Source: Balanoglossus misakiensis (taxonomy: Eukaryota; Hemichordata). From it: DNA of 64,000 nt. Below the pieces are notes generated by a model. It did not search any database, was not told where the DNA came from, and worked only from the letters and a program-made list of their open reading frames with translations. Within the stretch, counting starts at the first letter, position 1; each line of letters starts with the position of its first letter. A program made the translations under genes and the position numbers. The DNA lies in assembly GCA_040954595.2 (NCBI GenBank), contig CM082591.2, positions 868,001 to 932,000 of the forward strand, read 5' to 3'. Positions 1 to 10,431 of the stretch are shown one piece after another.

Positions 1-1426
1 AGACTGGAATGGAAGACTTGTGCAACTCCTTCAGATTTTCTGCAGTCTGTGTGCAAGTAGAAGTGCAAAGACTTGTCATAATCAAATCACAGACAGCAGG
101 GGCCATGTGTTGTTTGTCCTGTCTTACAGTGTCCTCCATAAAATTACCTGACAATGCAAAATCTCACAGGGTTTCGTTAAAGTCTTCCAGAATATTTCAT
201 GATTTACCTTCGGCCAATTGACCGCTGCCATTTCATGAATCAAACCAATCATGAACCTGGGGTCACTCACACGGAAGCCGCTTAGCTTTGCTGTAAGTTG
301 TGGAATGATCTTCTGCACCAGTTTCCCTGTAACAGCATGGTCTATCAGCCAGGAGCTTACATGAAGAGAGCGACCACCCAGCCGTGCTGGCCTTCAAATA
401 AATGAAAGAAAATGGGCGTTAGACAGAAATGTGATTAACATTGCTATGAACTTCAATAGTTTCCATGTGTTTTATATGTAGGAGCCGAGTGGTATCTTAG
501 GAGAGACATTTTCAACTACACATTGTATTCACCTGGTCTTGAAGAGTCTTACCTGTGAGGGCGTACATTGCACGCTGATAGAAAAGCAACAGAATCCACA
601 AAGTTGGTGTCTGCACAAAACTGGCCAGTTGTGGTGCCAGATGCACTGTGGGAAACCAAGACAGATATTCTGAGAAAAAAAAAGAGTTATAAAATTACTA
701 ATTGGGTGAGACTATTTGCAAGAATTATGATGATAATTCTTGCAAGAATCAGGCATATGAAAAAATACATTTTTCATGACTTACCTTTCTATGCCAATGG
801 TTTCCAACAGATCCCTGAGAAAAAGTGATTTGTGTTCTGGAGTGAAGTTAAATGCATCACCATCAACAGCAGTGCAGTAACCATACCCTTTGATATAAAA
901 ATGTAAGAAATAGATGCATGAAATGATTACATTTACAATTACAAAATACATGATCAGTTTCATATGGGATACCCCAGGAATATGTTAGTCATTGCAACAA
1001 ACCTGGAAAGTTGGGAGCGATCAGTCTAACCCCTGCTGAAAGTAAATACGGTGATATTGCAGCGAAATCTTTGTGTGATGCAGGCGATCCATGAAGGCAC
1101 ACGACAACCGGTCCATTCTGATCACCGGCATCAGCATATGTAGCTTTGAACGTCCCACCACAGCTTTTGAAAGTCACTTCTGAAGTTGAGAGTTCTTGTT
1201 TGGCTGCCCTTGTGCACAGTTGCCGCCTCAGAGTGCAGAGAAGTCCTTCTCTACTACAACTCGGTAGGGGTGTAAGTGCGTGAAATAAATTAGGTCGAGA
1301 AAAACTGCAGCTTGTAACATAGGTATACTGGTGAAAATGTCGTAATCGGTCCGGTATGTGAAAAGTCCTGCTGCGAACAAATGGATAATACATTCGTCCC
1401 ATGGCCGATATAGACTTAATATACAT
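1..1426 (-). CDS. alpha/beta hydrolase paralog A, partial (3' end off window)
   Basis: Exons on the minus strand: 1426-1003, 887-785, 669-553, 391-208 and 46 to beyond position 1, with matching phases and consensus splice sites. The start is the ATG at 1426. The first ~80 residues are rich in Arg, Ser and His and almost free of acidic residues, which looks like a mitochondrial presequence (inference). The fold is shown by the oxyanion-loop motif HGSP in exon 1, the intron after NFPG shared with the three plus-strand paralogs, and the nucleophile elbow SHSASG in exon 3, where the others have GFSxGG or GFSMAA. The Asp and His of the triad would lie beyond the window. The family looks like the alpha/beta hydrolases of unknown function first noted in nematodes (DUF1057-like); this assignment is from memory and the substrate is unknown. 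It is divergently arranged with paralog B. Confidence 0.85.
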
Positions 1427-2123
1427 TTTGTGTTGTCTTACGTGCGTTGATCAAAAACTTGGGTCAGATTCCACACCGGCTCCATGACCTTTGTCAATAT
1501 TGCGTCGTCTGCTCCATCTTTTAGCAGACAGCAAAGTCAACATGTATCGAGCAATTTGATGAGAAACGACGGGTAACGAAGAAAATGGAAATTATTGTCA
1601 CGTTCTGCACCTGAATGTCGATACGTCAAAGCTATAAGAAAGCGAGACGAGCTGTTGGTAATCTTTGAACGCGTAATTCCTGTCCCTTGTTGAGATTGTT
1701 TTGGTTGAACTGTTGTCGATGTCCCCAGTCTGCTGCATTGTGGGAAAGATACATTCGCAGAATGTGTGGTCGTCAAAATCTCTGCTTCCTAAACTCGTTT
1801 GTAAATCGCAATAGTATTTGTAGATAAGCCCACGTATCACCAAATAAAGGTACATTCTTAATTGAAAACTGAATACGTAGTGGTTGGTGTTGAACAGAGT
1901 ATCGCTGACTAAAATTATGCTGTGCACGCAGTAATTCGTAGGCGTTGGATTCGAACATATACCTTGACCTTATCTGACCTTTACTCTTTGCTCGGTCTTC
2001 GTGATCTTGGACCCAATGAGATAAAGGCCGATTTAATGCACGAATAGTCTGAACTGAAGTTTTTCCTCAGTTCTTGTGATTGTCGAAGACGCCGCGAGTG
2101 TATTTTGTCAATCTGGGCTGGAC
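1427..2123. promoter_or_regulatory. divergent intergenic region between hydrolases A and B
   Basis: The 697 bp between the start codons of two head-to-head paralogs must hold the promoters of both. I see no convincing TATA box close to either start. Open frames here begin with GTG or TTG, have no homology I recognise and are treated as chance. An untranslated first exon for either gene cannot be excluded. Confidence 0.4.
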
Positions 2124-3864
2124 ATGGAATTCGAACTCGGATCGGAGAGAGATTTGAAGTACGTGGATGTTGAAGTTTTGGATACATCCTTCTCAATCGC
2201 CTACTGTGATATCGGACCGAAGGATGGCCCAGTTGCCGTTCTGATCCATGGGTCACCGGCCACGTATAGAGCATTCAAGAAATTGTTCCACCCTCTAACT
2301 GAGAATGGTGTTAGGATGATCCTGCCAAACTTTCCAGGTGACCATGTTGATAGTTTCACAACAATCATTGTATTACATAATATAGGGACTGTTATGAAAC
2401 CATGGACAATGAACTTGTAACTTGGTTGTAGCTTCAATAATTGTAGCCTTGTTAAAATGTATGTGCTCTAACTTCTTGCTACAGGAATGGGTTATACAGA
2501 AATTGATGAGAAAGGTATCTACAACTTTTCAACACACCAAAAAGCTGAAATTGTCAAAGCGTTCATCAGGACACTTGGAATTGAAAGGTTTGTTTTATTG
2601 ATGATTTTAGTTTCTAGCTTGGCTCAGTTGGGGTTTTTGCTTCTTGATTTGATTTTTGATAATTAAGAGTGCCAATGAACATACATGGGATAATAAATAA
2701 ATGACCATGGATTTAGGTTTGAGTGCACAATTTGATAGATTTGATTCAAAGTTCTGTGTTCATTCTTCAGAGTGGAGACAATCATTGGATTTTCATTGGG
2801 AGGACATGTGGTATTGAGGGTGTGTGGAGACGAGACATTCCATTGTGTGAAATCTGCTACTTTACTCTCAAGTCCTGGTGGACGAGCACACAGGTAGATA
2901 CTAATGTGTAACACAGTGTAATGAAGGCTGAATATACATGTATGCACATGAAACTTTGTAACGAGATTGAGGTTACGCCAGTGTATAAAAGTATCACTAT
3001 ACAGGAATGAAAAAAGAAATGAGAATTGAAACACCAACCTTCTGGTTTCCCTGTTTGAAATCTTTATTTCAGATTGTGCCGACCACTATTTCTGATGAGG
3101 TTGAGTGGATTTCTGCTCTACTGGTCTCTGCGAATTCCAGTGGTGGGATTCCTTGTGGCTTGGTTATTCCGACCAATTTATTCACTCCTAGACCTCAGAG
3201 GGAAAACACTTAATTCCAACATTTACAGTGCTTATGAAGGCTATCAACTTGATTTTGAGCAAGTAAGTAATTAGCGATATATGTTTACATCACCACTTGC
3301 CAAATATTACTTTTCCTGTACTTCTGTATTTTCTCATTATGTTATTCGTTATTTTCCTCCTTTTTAGGGCAGGAAAGATTTGCTCTCAGTGTCACAGAGA
3401 GGGTTACCAGTTCTCCTGTTCCATTCTGATGACGACCCTATCGTAGAGAAGGAAATTGGAAAAGAGAACATGGCTATATTCGGTGTTGCGACAGACAAGA
3501 TGGTTGCTTATGACAGGAGTGGTGAGACCACTTGTACAAACATTTACAGAGGTAAGACAGGTTGAGAAAATGCTAGAAGGTTATGTGTCATCAGAATGTA
3601 TATTCTATATGAGATTTTGATAAAGGGCCTGGTAATTTTTATATACTCTCATGTGAAAATCTGCAATGAATTCTACAGTACATATACAGTATAAGTCAGC
3701 TAATCTTGTGTTTATAATGTCTTATTTTATTTTCTTCAGATACTGACTTGCATCGAGTGGTGTGGTTTGAAAAAGGTGGACACAGATTACACATATCATG
3801 GACTGATATTGTTAGTCAGCACATATTGTCAATGATAGCTGCAGTCAGCAAAACCAAAGTGTGA
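2124..3864 (+). CDS. alpha/beta hydrolase paralog B
   Basis: Exons 2124-2337, 2485-2587, 2771-2893, 3073-3262, 3368-3551 and 3740-3864 join in frame to 312 residues. The start is the ATG at 2124; the frame is open upstream to a GTG but has no earlier ATG. It has HGSP at about residues 42-45 (oxyanion loop), the nucleophile elbow GFSLGG with Ser114, a conserved FHSDDDP block with the acid near residues 231-233, and WFEKGGH with the triad His near 286. The segment after the elbow (about 148-200) is hydrophobic and may be a lid or membrane-facing helix. Unlike paralogs A and C it has no N-terminal extension, so it is probably cytosolic (inference). Family DUF1057-like; substrate unknown. A possible poly(A) signal AATAAA lies near 4052. 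Confidence 0.88.
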
Positions 3865-4365
3865 CAGAAACGCGTGAGATTGAAAACTTTGTGTTTCCCA
3901 AGTGATGTATGTGTCTTACTTGTGGTGTAAATACTATTTCAGATACACAACCTACCTCTGCAAGTGTGTAGTGTCCGCAGCATCTACAGTTTGTAAATTT
4001 CTACTAAACATTACCTTTTAGCTGTAAGTGTTATACTCGTCTCCATAGAATAATAAAATTTAAGATACTTTTCTGATCTACACAACCAATATACCCATAT
4101 GTATGTATGTATGCTTTTGGTTTTGCAAGATGCCACATGCACCGCATATGAACGTGTGAGGGCGCTGTCGACATGACCTTCTTTTGGCAGTAAAGGTCAT
4201 TGGGTCAGTGTACTATCGTGACCTTCACGGAGTTGACCCAAATTCATTATATAACGTACATCGTATTTTAAGTACACCCAGCTACACATATTTCCAACGT
4301 GGCTCATCCAACGACTTCCAAAGTGTGGTTTTGTGATTGGATCTGGGTCTGGCGAGACATTTATT
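3865..4365. other. intergenic, hydrolases B to C
   Basis: The 3' flank of paralog B and 5' flank of paralog C. It holds AATAAA near 4052, a short ATGT repeat near 4100-4115, and no coding frame I can support. The promoter and any 5' UTR of C must be here. Confidence 0.4.
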
Positions 4366-4793
4366 ATGGGCTTTCATGTATTTCGTGTTCTAGTTCGGAA
4401 GTCTGTATCACCACCAGGGAAATTCCAGAACACCTTGACCCCCAGACTCTTGTGTACACGGAGGGCCAGACCACAGCTGACAACTGCAGCCACAGTAGGA
4501 AGGCCAAATGGACCATGGAATAGACACCAGTATCTGCATGGATCGAGTGCACCTCAACGGGATTTCTCAGTTCAGAAATCTTACTGTCAACGTAATGATT
4601 GTGTCACACAAGCCAGCTTGCACTCAGATCTGGGTCGAGGTAATAGTCGACCTATTGTAAATAAGTATTCACAAAAGGTGGTGTTGGGCAAGGGTTGCAT
4701 TTTCAGAAGAAAAAAATGTAGCTATAGGCCAAAACTTCACGTTGCTTGCAGTGTTGATGTACCTGTCGTCGTCATCGTCATCATCATCATCGG

Positions 4794-4882
<89 letters not shown>

Positions 4883-6589
4883 GAGCGTTTAAGCATTCAC
4901 TTGCAGATGTTTATTTGTTACGAATTTGAGTGTTACACTTTATTTCCAGGCAGAGAACTTGGTTCAGATGATGACTTGAAGTATTCAGATGTCAATGTTT
5001 TGGGTACCTCAATCTCTATGGCTTACTGTGACATTGGACCTAAGGATGGTCCGGTTGTAGTACTTATGCATGGGTCACCATCCACGTATAGAGTCTTTAA
5101 GGATCTGTTTCAGCCACTTACTGCGAATGGGGTACGCATGATAATGCCAAACTTACCAGGTGAGGATTTCTGTGTGAGGTACATGGTGTGTATATATTGT
5201 AGGGGAAGGGACAATTCTATGTCTGCTTGAATGCAGACGACGTTTTGAAGAATAAGTATGCTTTTGACATGGTCCTTTCACTTTGTGTATTGTTTTTAAG
5301 TTTGGTTAAATTTGGTGTATGCTATGCAGGGAATAATTGACTATGTTGATGTAACAGGTATGGGATTAACAGATGTTGATCAGAAAGGCGTCTTTAACTT
5401 TTCTTCAAGTCATAAAGCTGAACTCATCAAGGAACTTATCCGAACCATCGGAATAAACAGGCAAGCATATTTTCATTGTAACATAGCCATTAATTAACAT
5501 TTACTTGTGTCTTTTTTCATAAAAGTATTTTCTCGTCGTTAGTTTCACCGTTCCATCTTACTTTTTCAGAGTGGAGACAATTGTAGGATTTTCAATGGCG
5601 GCACATATGGTAATAAGAATTTGCGCTGATGAGAATTTTGACTGTATAAAGTCAATGACACTTCTATCCGGCATTGGTGGTAGAGTACACAAGTGAGTGA
5701 TTTACTTAAGCTTGGCAGTTACATGCGAGAAATTGAATCGAAATGCATACTTTTCACGAATTTTTACACCTTGTACAGTTGTATATGAGTGAATAAAAAG
5801 TGAATGAAGGAGTGAATAAATGAAGGAGTGAACGAACGAATTCATCCTTGTTTATTTTCAGACTTGTGAGACCATTCCCTCTCATCAAAGTTGTTGGAAA
5901 TGTCTTTTATTGGTCAAAGAAGATTCCCATTCTCGGTTCACTGATAACCAAGTTGTCTGTACACCTTTTTAACCGTCTCAATCTCAGAGGCAAAACTCCA
6001 GAATCAAATATTTACAGTGCTTATGAGGCTTCTCAGCTTGATTTTCCACAAGTAAGTTGTCTTATCATTTTTGCCGAAATTCATCGGACCTGTTGAATCT
6101 ACTTCAGTATTTGTGTGACCATGAAAGAAAGACATGTTCTCATTTTATGTTCTTTAAATTTCAGTGCAGTAGAGATTTATTATCGATTTCTAAAAGAAAC
6201 TTACCTGTACTGATGTTTCATTCGGATGATGATCCATTCATCGAGAGAGAAATCGTGCATGAGACGATGGATGTTCTGGGTATTACACAGGATGACGTCA
6301 TCAGTTTTGACAAAAATGGAGAATTTACATCGTGTACCAAGACATTCAAAGGTATAAAAGATATTGAATCATATTCATTCAGTCGTTCGTTCGTTCATTC
6401 CTTCGTTTGTTTGGTTGTTTGTTCGTTCACTCATTCATTCATTCATTTTGTTAATTTTTTGCAGACGTGGCCTTAAAACGAGTGGTGTGGTTTGAAGATG
6501 GTGGACATAGACTTCAGTCATTTTGGAAGGATATTATCAGTGGCCACATGGTCTCCATGGTTTCGGCTGTGAAAAAGAATATTGTTTGA
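4366..6589 (+). CDS. alpha/beta hydrolase paralog C with N-terminal extension
   Basis: Exons 4366-4639, 4950-5159, 5358-5460, 5570-5692, 5862-6051, 6165-6351 and 6465-6589 give 403 residues in frame. The first exon adds ~91 residues rich in Arg, Ser and Gln with few acidic residues, which looks like an organelle presequence (inference). It is joined through phase-1 sites (CGA G then GC AGA) to the conserved core. The core has HGSP, the elbow GFSMAA (the usual second Gly of the elbow is Ala), FHSDDDP and FEDGGH. Intron 1 contains a long ATC repeat that ends about 65 bp before the acceptor. Intron 3 starts with GC instead of GT (position 5461). Same family as A, B and D; substrate unknown. The ATG at 4366 is the first in frame. 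Confidence 0.85.
4767..4882. repeat. (ATC)n microsatellite
   Basis: About 115 bp of nearly perfect CAT/ATC triplets in intron 1 of hydrolase C. Read in the six frames it gives poly-Ser, poly-Ile, poly-Asp and similar runs, so long open frames across it are artefacts. Confidence 0.97.
6375..6448. repeat. (TTCG/TTCA)n microsatellite
   Basis: An imperfect tetranucleotide repeat of TTCG, TTCA and TTTG units in the last intron of hydrolase C, ending a few bases before the polypyrimidine tract of the acceptor at 6464. Confidence 0.9.
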
Positions 6590-6999
6590 TAAGTGAGCTT
6601 ATGAAGAACAATTTCAATTTAAAGTCTCAAGTAGTTTTTTTGAGCAAATCATTATTGCTTTCAGGACAGAGTTCTCAAGGTTTTGTATTGTAAACAGTTG
6701 ATGTTATCTATTTATTTTAAAACGTATATTAAAGATACTTAAGTTCTAAGCCCAAGTCGATTTATTCACAAGCAATATGTGATGTAGCCTACAGAAGAAA
6801 GAACAGACAACGTGAATCAGATTTATCGCAAAATGTGTTGATTCTTATTATAATGTAATGATGGGATTACGGATTGTTGAAGTTGACCTATGCCCTTTGA
6901 ACTTTTCAGATCCAGCTGATAGCTTATAATTATGACATCGTGGGTGCGTCCTTGCTCTACATTTAGATTTAGCATTCGTGTGTAGCCCTGCGTACAAAA
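6590..6999. other. intergenic, hydrolases C to D
   Basis: The 410 bp between C and D. No open frame of note. It must hold the 3' UTR of C and the promoter of D; I see no clear promoter motif. Confidence 0.4.
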
Positions 7000-8801
7000 A
7001 TGGAGCTTGGTGCGGAAACAGATCTGAAATTTGTCGACATTGAAGCCCTGGGAACCAGCTTTTCCGTGGCTTGTTCGGACGTTGGACCTGAGAATGGCCC
7101 AGTTATAATGCTGCTCCATGGGTCACCTGCAACATACCGGACTTTCAGAAAATTGTTCCACACTTTGACCGAGAAGGGTTTCAGATTGATAATGCCTAAT
7201 TTTCCAGGTAAGCAGATTCACAACATCCCGTTATTTAATAGTAAATGACGAATCAGCAGTCAAATGACGCAGAAAACAGGACTAAAACTGAACCTAATTT
7301 GCCCGTTTTGTATATTAGCTTAGTAGTTGGTATGGATGATAGGGGGCGCTATTTCGTGTGGGAGTGAACTGACCAATCAGAAACCGTATAACAACAACGT
7401 AACTTTGCACATGAGTCGACATGATTGATTGATTGAATATTATTCTACTTACCTGTTACAGGAATGGGTTATACTGAGCTCGACAAAAAGGGTATCTACA
7501 ACTTTTCTGCCCACCATAAAGCTGAGATTATCAAAGCTCTAATTAAAGCCATGGGCGTTAACAGGTAATACTTTAAAAGATTTGTACCAGTCATGTGTAC
7601 ATGCATCGAATTAATGTTTATTGTAGTACTTATACTTCAAAAGCTGTATTCACTTTTCTTACAGGGTCGAAACTTTGGGTGGCTTTTCTTCAGGCGGGCA
7701 TGTCATTGCACGAGTTGTTGCAGATCAAGAATTTCACTCAATTATCAAGTCACTTACATTTCTTTCTGTACCTGGTGGAAGGCCATACACGTAAGCTTGT
7801 TTATTTTCAGTCTCCAGGGGCGTTAAGTCCGAGGCTGACTTTTCAAGGTTGAAACATACATACATACTAGTACATACTATATACATAATGTTTACTTTCA
7901 TTGTTTCTGTTTACATTTTTTATTTTCCAGTTTAGTGAGACCTCTTTTCCTCATAAAATTTCTTGGAAATTTGGTCTTCTGGTCGATAAACATTCCTATT
8001 ATTGGTTGGCTGCTAACACTTCTATTCAAGCCTATATTTAGATTAATTGATCTGAGAGGAAAAACGGACAAGGCAACAATGTACAGCGTATTTGAAGGTG
8101 CACAGCTTGATTTTGAACAGGCAAGTAATTACATAATTATATAACTGGGGCCATATACTCTTTAACATTCTTAAGTTCGTGTATGGCTAAAACCATACAA
8201 CAAAGTCAAGTTCATCTGATGTAGATCCTCGCATATACATGATAAAGATGACGATTAAGACCCTAAGAAGTCCATCTACATGAAGCTGGTCTCCATAGAC
8301 CTGAATTCGTCCACACACGTTCAGTTCATGATCTTTCTCAACTATGTTACCGAATTTCAGTGCAAGGACGACTATGTTTCAATCTCCAAAAGAAAACTGC
8401 CATTTCTAATGATGCACGCGGAGGATGACCCTTCAGTAGAAATGGAGCTGGCCACCGAGAATATGGAGATTCTGGGTGTGAATGCAGACAATGCAATCAG
8501 ATATGACAGACATGGAGAGTTCACTGAAAAGTTCGTGGGTAAGGGTCGCAAGCTTGTGATTCGCATGTTGGTAAAGCATTATAAAGCTGTACTGTTGGAC
8601 TTCTAACACAAGTTCCAACCACAGATCCAAATGTTAATTTAATTGTGGTACAATTTCTCTGTGATCGTTATTTCAGATACACAATTACACAGAGTGGTTT
8701 GGTTTGAAAAGGGTGGTCACCGATTACAGAATTCATGGCCGGACGTTGTTTGTGAACACATTACTTTATTGATTTCATCAGTACAAAAAAGTATGCTTTG
8801 A
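7000..8801 (+). CDS. alpha/beta hydrolase paralog D
   Basis: Exons 7000-7207, 7462-7564, 7665-7790, 7931-8120, 8361-8538 and 8677-8801 give 309 residues. The ATG at 7000 has a purine at -3 and G at +4. It has HGSP in exon 1, the elbow GGFSSGG in exon 3, HAEDDP in place of FHSDDDP (acid retained) and WFEKGGH near the C-terminus. Like paralog B it starts directly at the core domain without a presequence. Exon 3 is one codon longer than in B and C. Intron 4 has a GC donor (8121) whose flanking bases match the strong CAG|GCAAGT form. Same DUF1057-like family, function unknown. Position and strand suggest B, C and D arose by tandem duplication. Confidence 0.87.
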
Positions 8802-10431
8802 TCAAATACTTGTACTACAACTAAAGATATTTGTATCTATGGTGTTTCTGTCTTTTTTATATTTTTCATATCTCGCATCAAACAAAAAAGTGTGGCTCTT
8901 GCAACCATTTGTCAAAACGAGCTTGTTTCGAGATTATGCCACTTATATGTAATTCAATACATGGAAAGTGTAATTAATTTTTGAATAGTGATCGATTAAG
9001 ACACCCGTATGGATATTCGTACATACCTATTATAAATATACAAAAATTACAAACTAGAAGTTTAATATTAAAGGATGTCAGTACACCAAGTACCAGTTTT
9101 CAATTAATTCATTGAGTCACTTGTAGTACCAAAAATACCCGTGATGGTCAATATCGTAGATGTACTTAAATTTTACATTATATTGTATCAAAAACACATA
9201 CGATAGAATTTGTGTTAGTTGTAACAGTTTTGAAAATTGGCTGTACTTATTATGCCCATAACTGCAGACACAGCCCTACTTATACAAGAAATAAGAATAA
9301 CTTGTAGATAGCCCATGTTGGTCATTATCATTTCTTTCTAGTATCAAATGTGTGTGTGATCTCCAATATGAGATCTCGTCACAGCTTTTGTAAAGCCTTA
9401 CCTGTCACATCTATTGGTGGCGCTCGCTCACCTCATGGCGAGGACATAAAGTGTTATGTTTATGTTCCCAATGACTGTGATCCAAATTTAGCTCAGGGCC
9501 GTAAGGTAAAAGTCCTGTATTAATTAACCTCCCGTGGCAAATTGGTAAGCCTATATCCAACTGAACTATGAGACCATGCCAGTGATAACTGTGAGATGAG
9601 TCTTCTTCATGGATCAAATTCAGATGGTACAAATGCAAGCGCGGTTGGACGGAATATTAGCGACTTTCTACTGCAGCAGTGATGCGTTAGCTGGTAAACT
9701 CCAGTCGAAAGGTTGAGTTGCAGACTTAAAATAGACTCTCTACTACATATATCAGCGCTGGAACATCATCAAAATTTGGGATATCAAGGTTAGACTTGTT
9801 CTTACACATGCATGATATTGTCTGTTTAATGTACACAACTATGTGAACTATCTACAGCTGTGGGTCATTGATATGATCGATGATATGGGTACGTGCGCAT
9901 TTAAATGTATTAATATCTAATTGGATTGTAAACAGATCTGGGAGAACCTAGTAAATTTCTCCAATCTATGTAAACGATCAATGATCAATTTCATGGTATT
10001 TTTTACAAGATTATATGCATGTTACGCACTTGTGTTTAAGTTTGTCCAGTCATTTTACCCAGATGCAAATCCTCGATATTTTATATCGCCATATGGAAAA
10101 TTATTTGACCTCTGTTTGGTCTAAAAATAGACCACGTCATTTCAGGCATATTAACGATACCCTTTCAGAAATGCCGTGTCATACTAAAGAGTCATTCTTT
10201 GTGTTTAGAAAAAGCTCTCGTCCGTTTTGGTCTGATTGGCATTTTGTTGATATGCGTCCTATTAATATCATATGTCAAGATAAATTACGCATAAATTAAT
10301 ATTAATATGGTGAGCACGTTCTGCAACCCTAGATATGACGATCGCTAAAATTAATGGATATTATTTCACATTTTGTGTTATTTTAATTTAGGATTAAAAC
10401 AGAACGGCCAGAAAGATAAAGACTTGGTGCC
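8802..10431. other. intergenic, AT-rich, no gene seen
   Basis: 1.6 kb between hydrolase D and the ankyrin gene. Frames at 9411-9638 (minus) and 9921-10299 (plus) start at non-ATG codons, lack splice context and match nothing known. A 5' untranslated exon of the ankyrin gene may be present, since the bases before its ATG contain an acceptor-like tttaatttag near 10381-10391. Confidence 0.4.

Noticed and set aside
1940-1965. tRNA T-loop-like GTTCGAATCC on the minus strand
   Set aside because: No matching acceptor, D or anticodon stems around it.
4333-4365. Upstream extension of hydrolase C to 4333
   Set aside because: The first codon there is GTG; the first ATG in frame is 4366. The same reasoning moved the starts of hydrolase B, GH9 I, GH9 II, the Ras-like gene and the NHR gene to their first in-frame ATG.
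4669-4896. Open frame with a run of more than 30 Asp (minus strand), and Ser/Ile frames on plus
   Set aside because: Produced by the ATC microsatellite in intron 1 of hydrolase C.
8121-8126. GT donor at 8125 as an alternative to the GC donor in hydrolase D
   Set aside because: It would add four bases and break the frame conserved with paralogs B and C.
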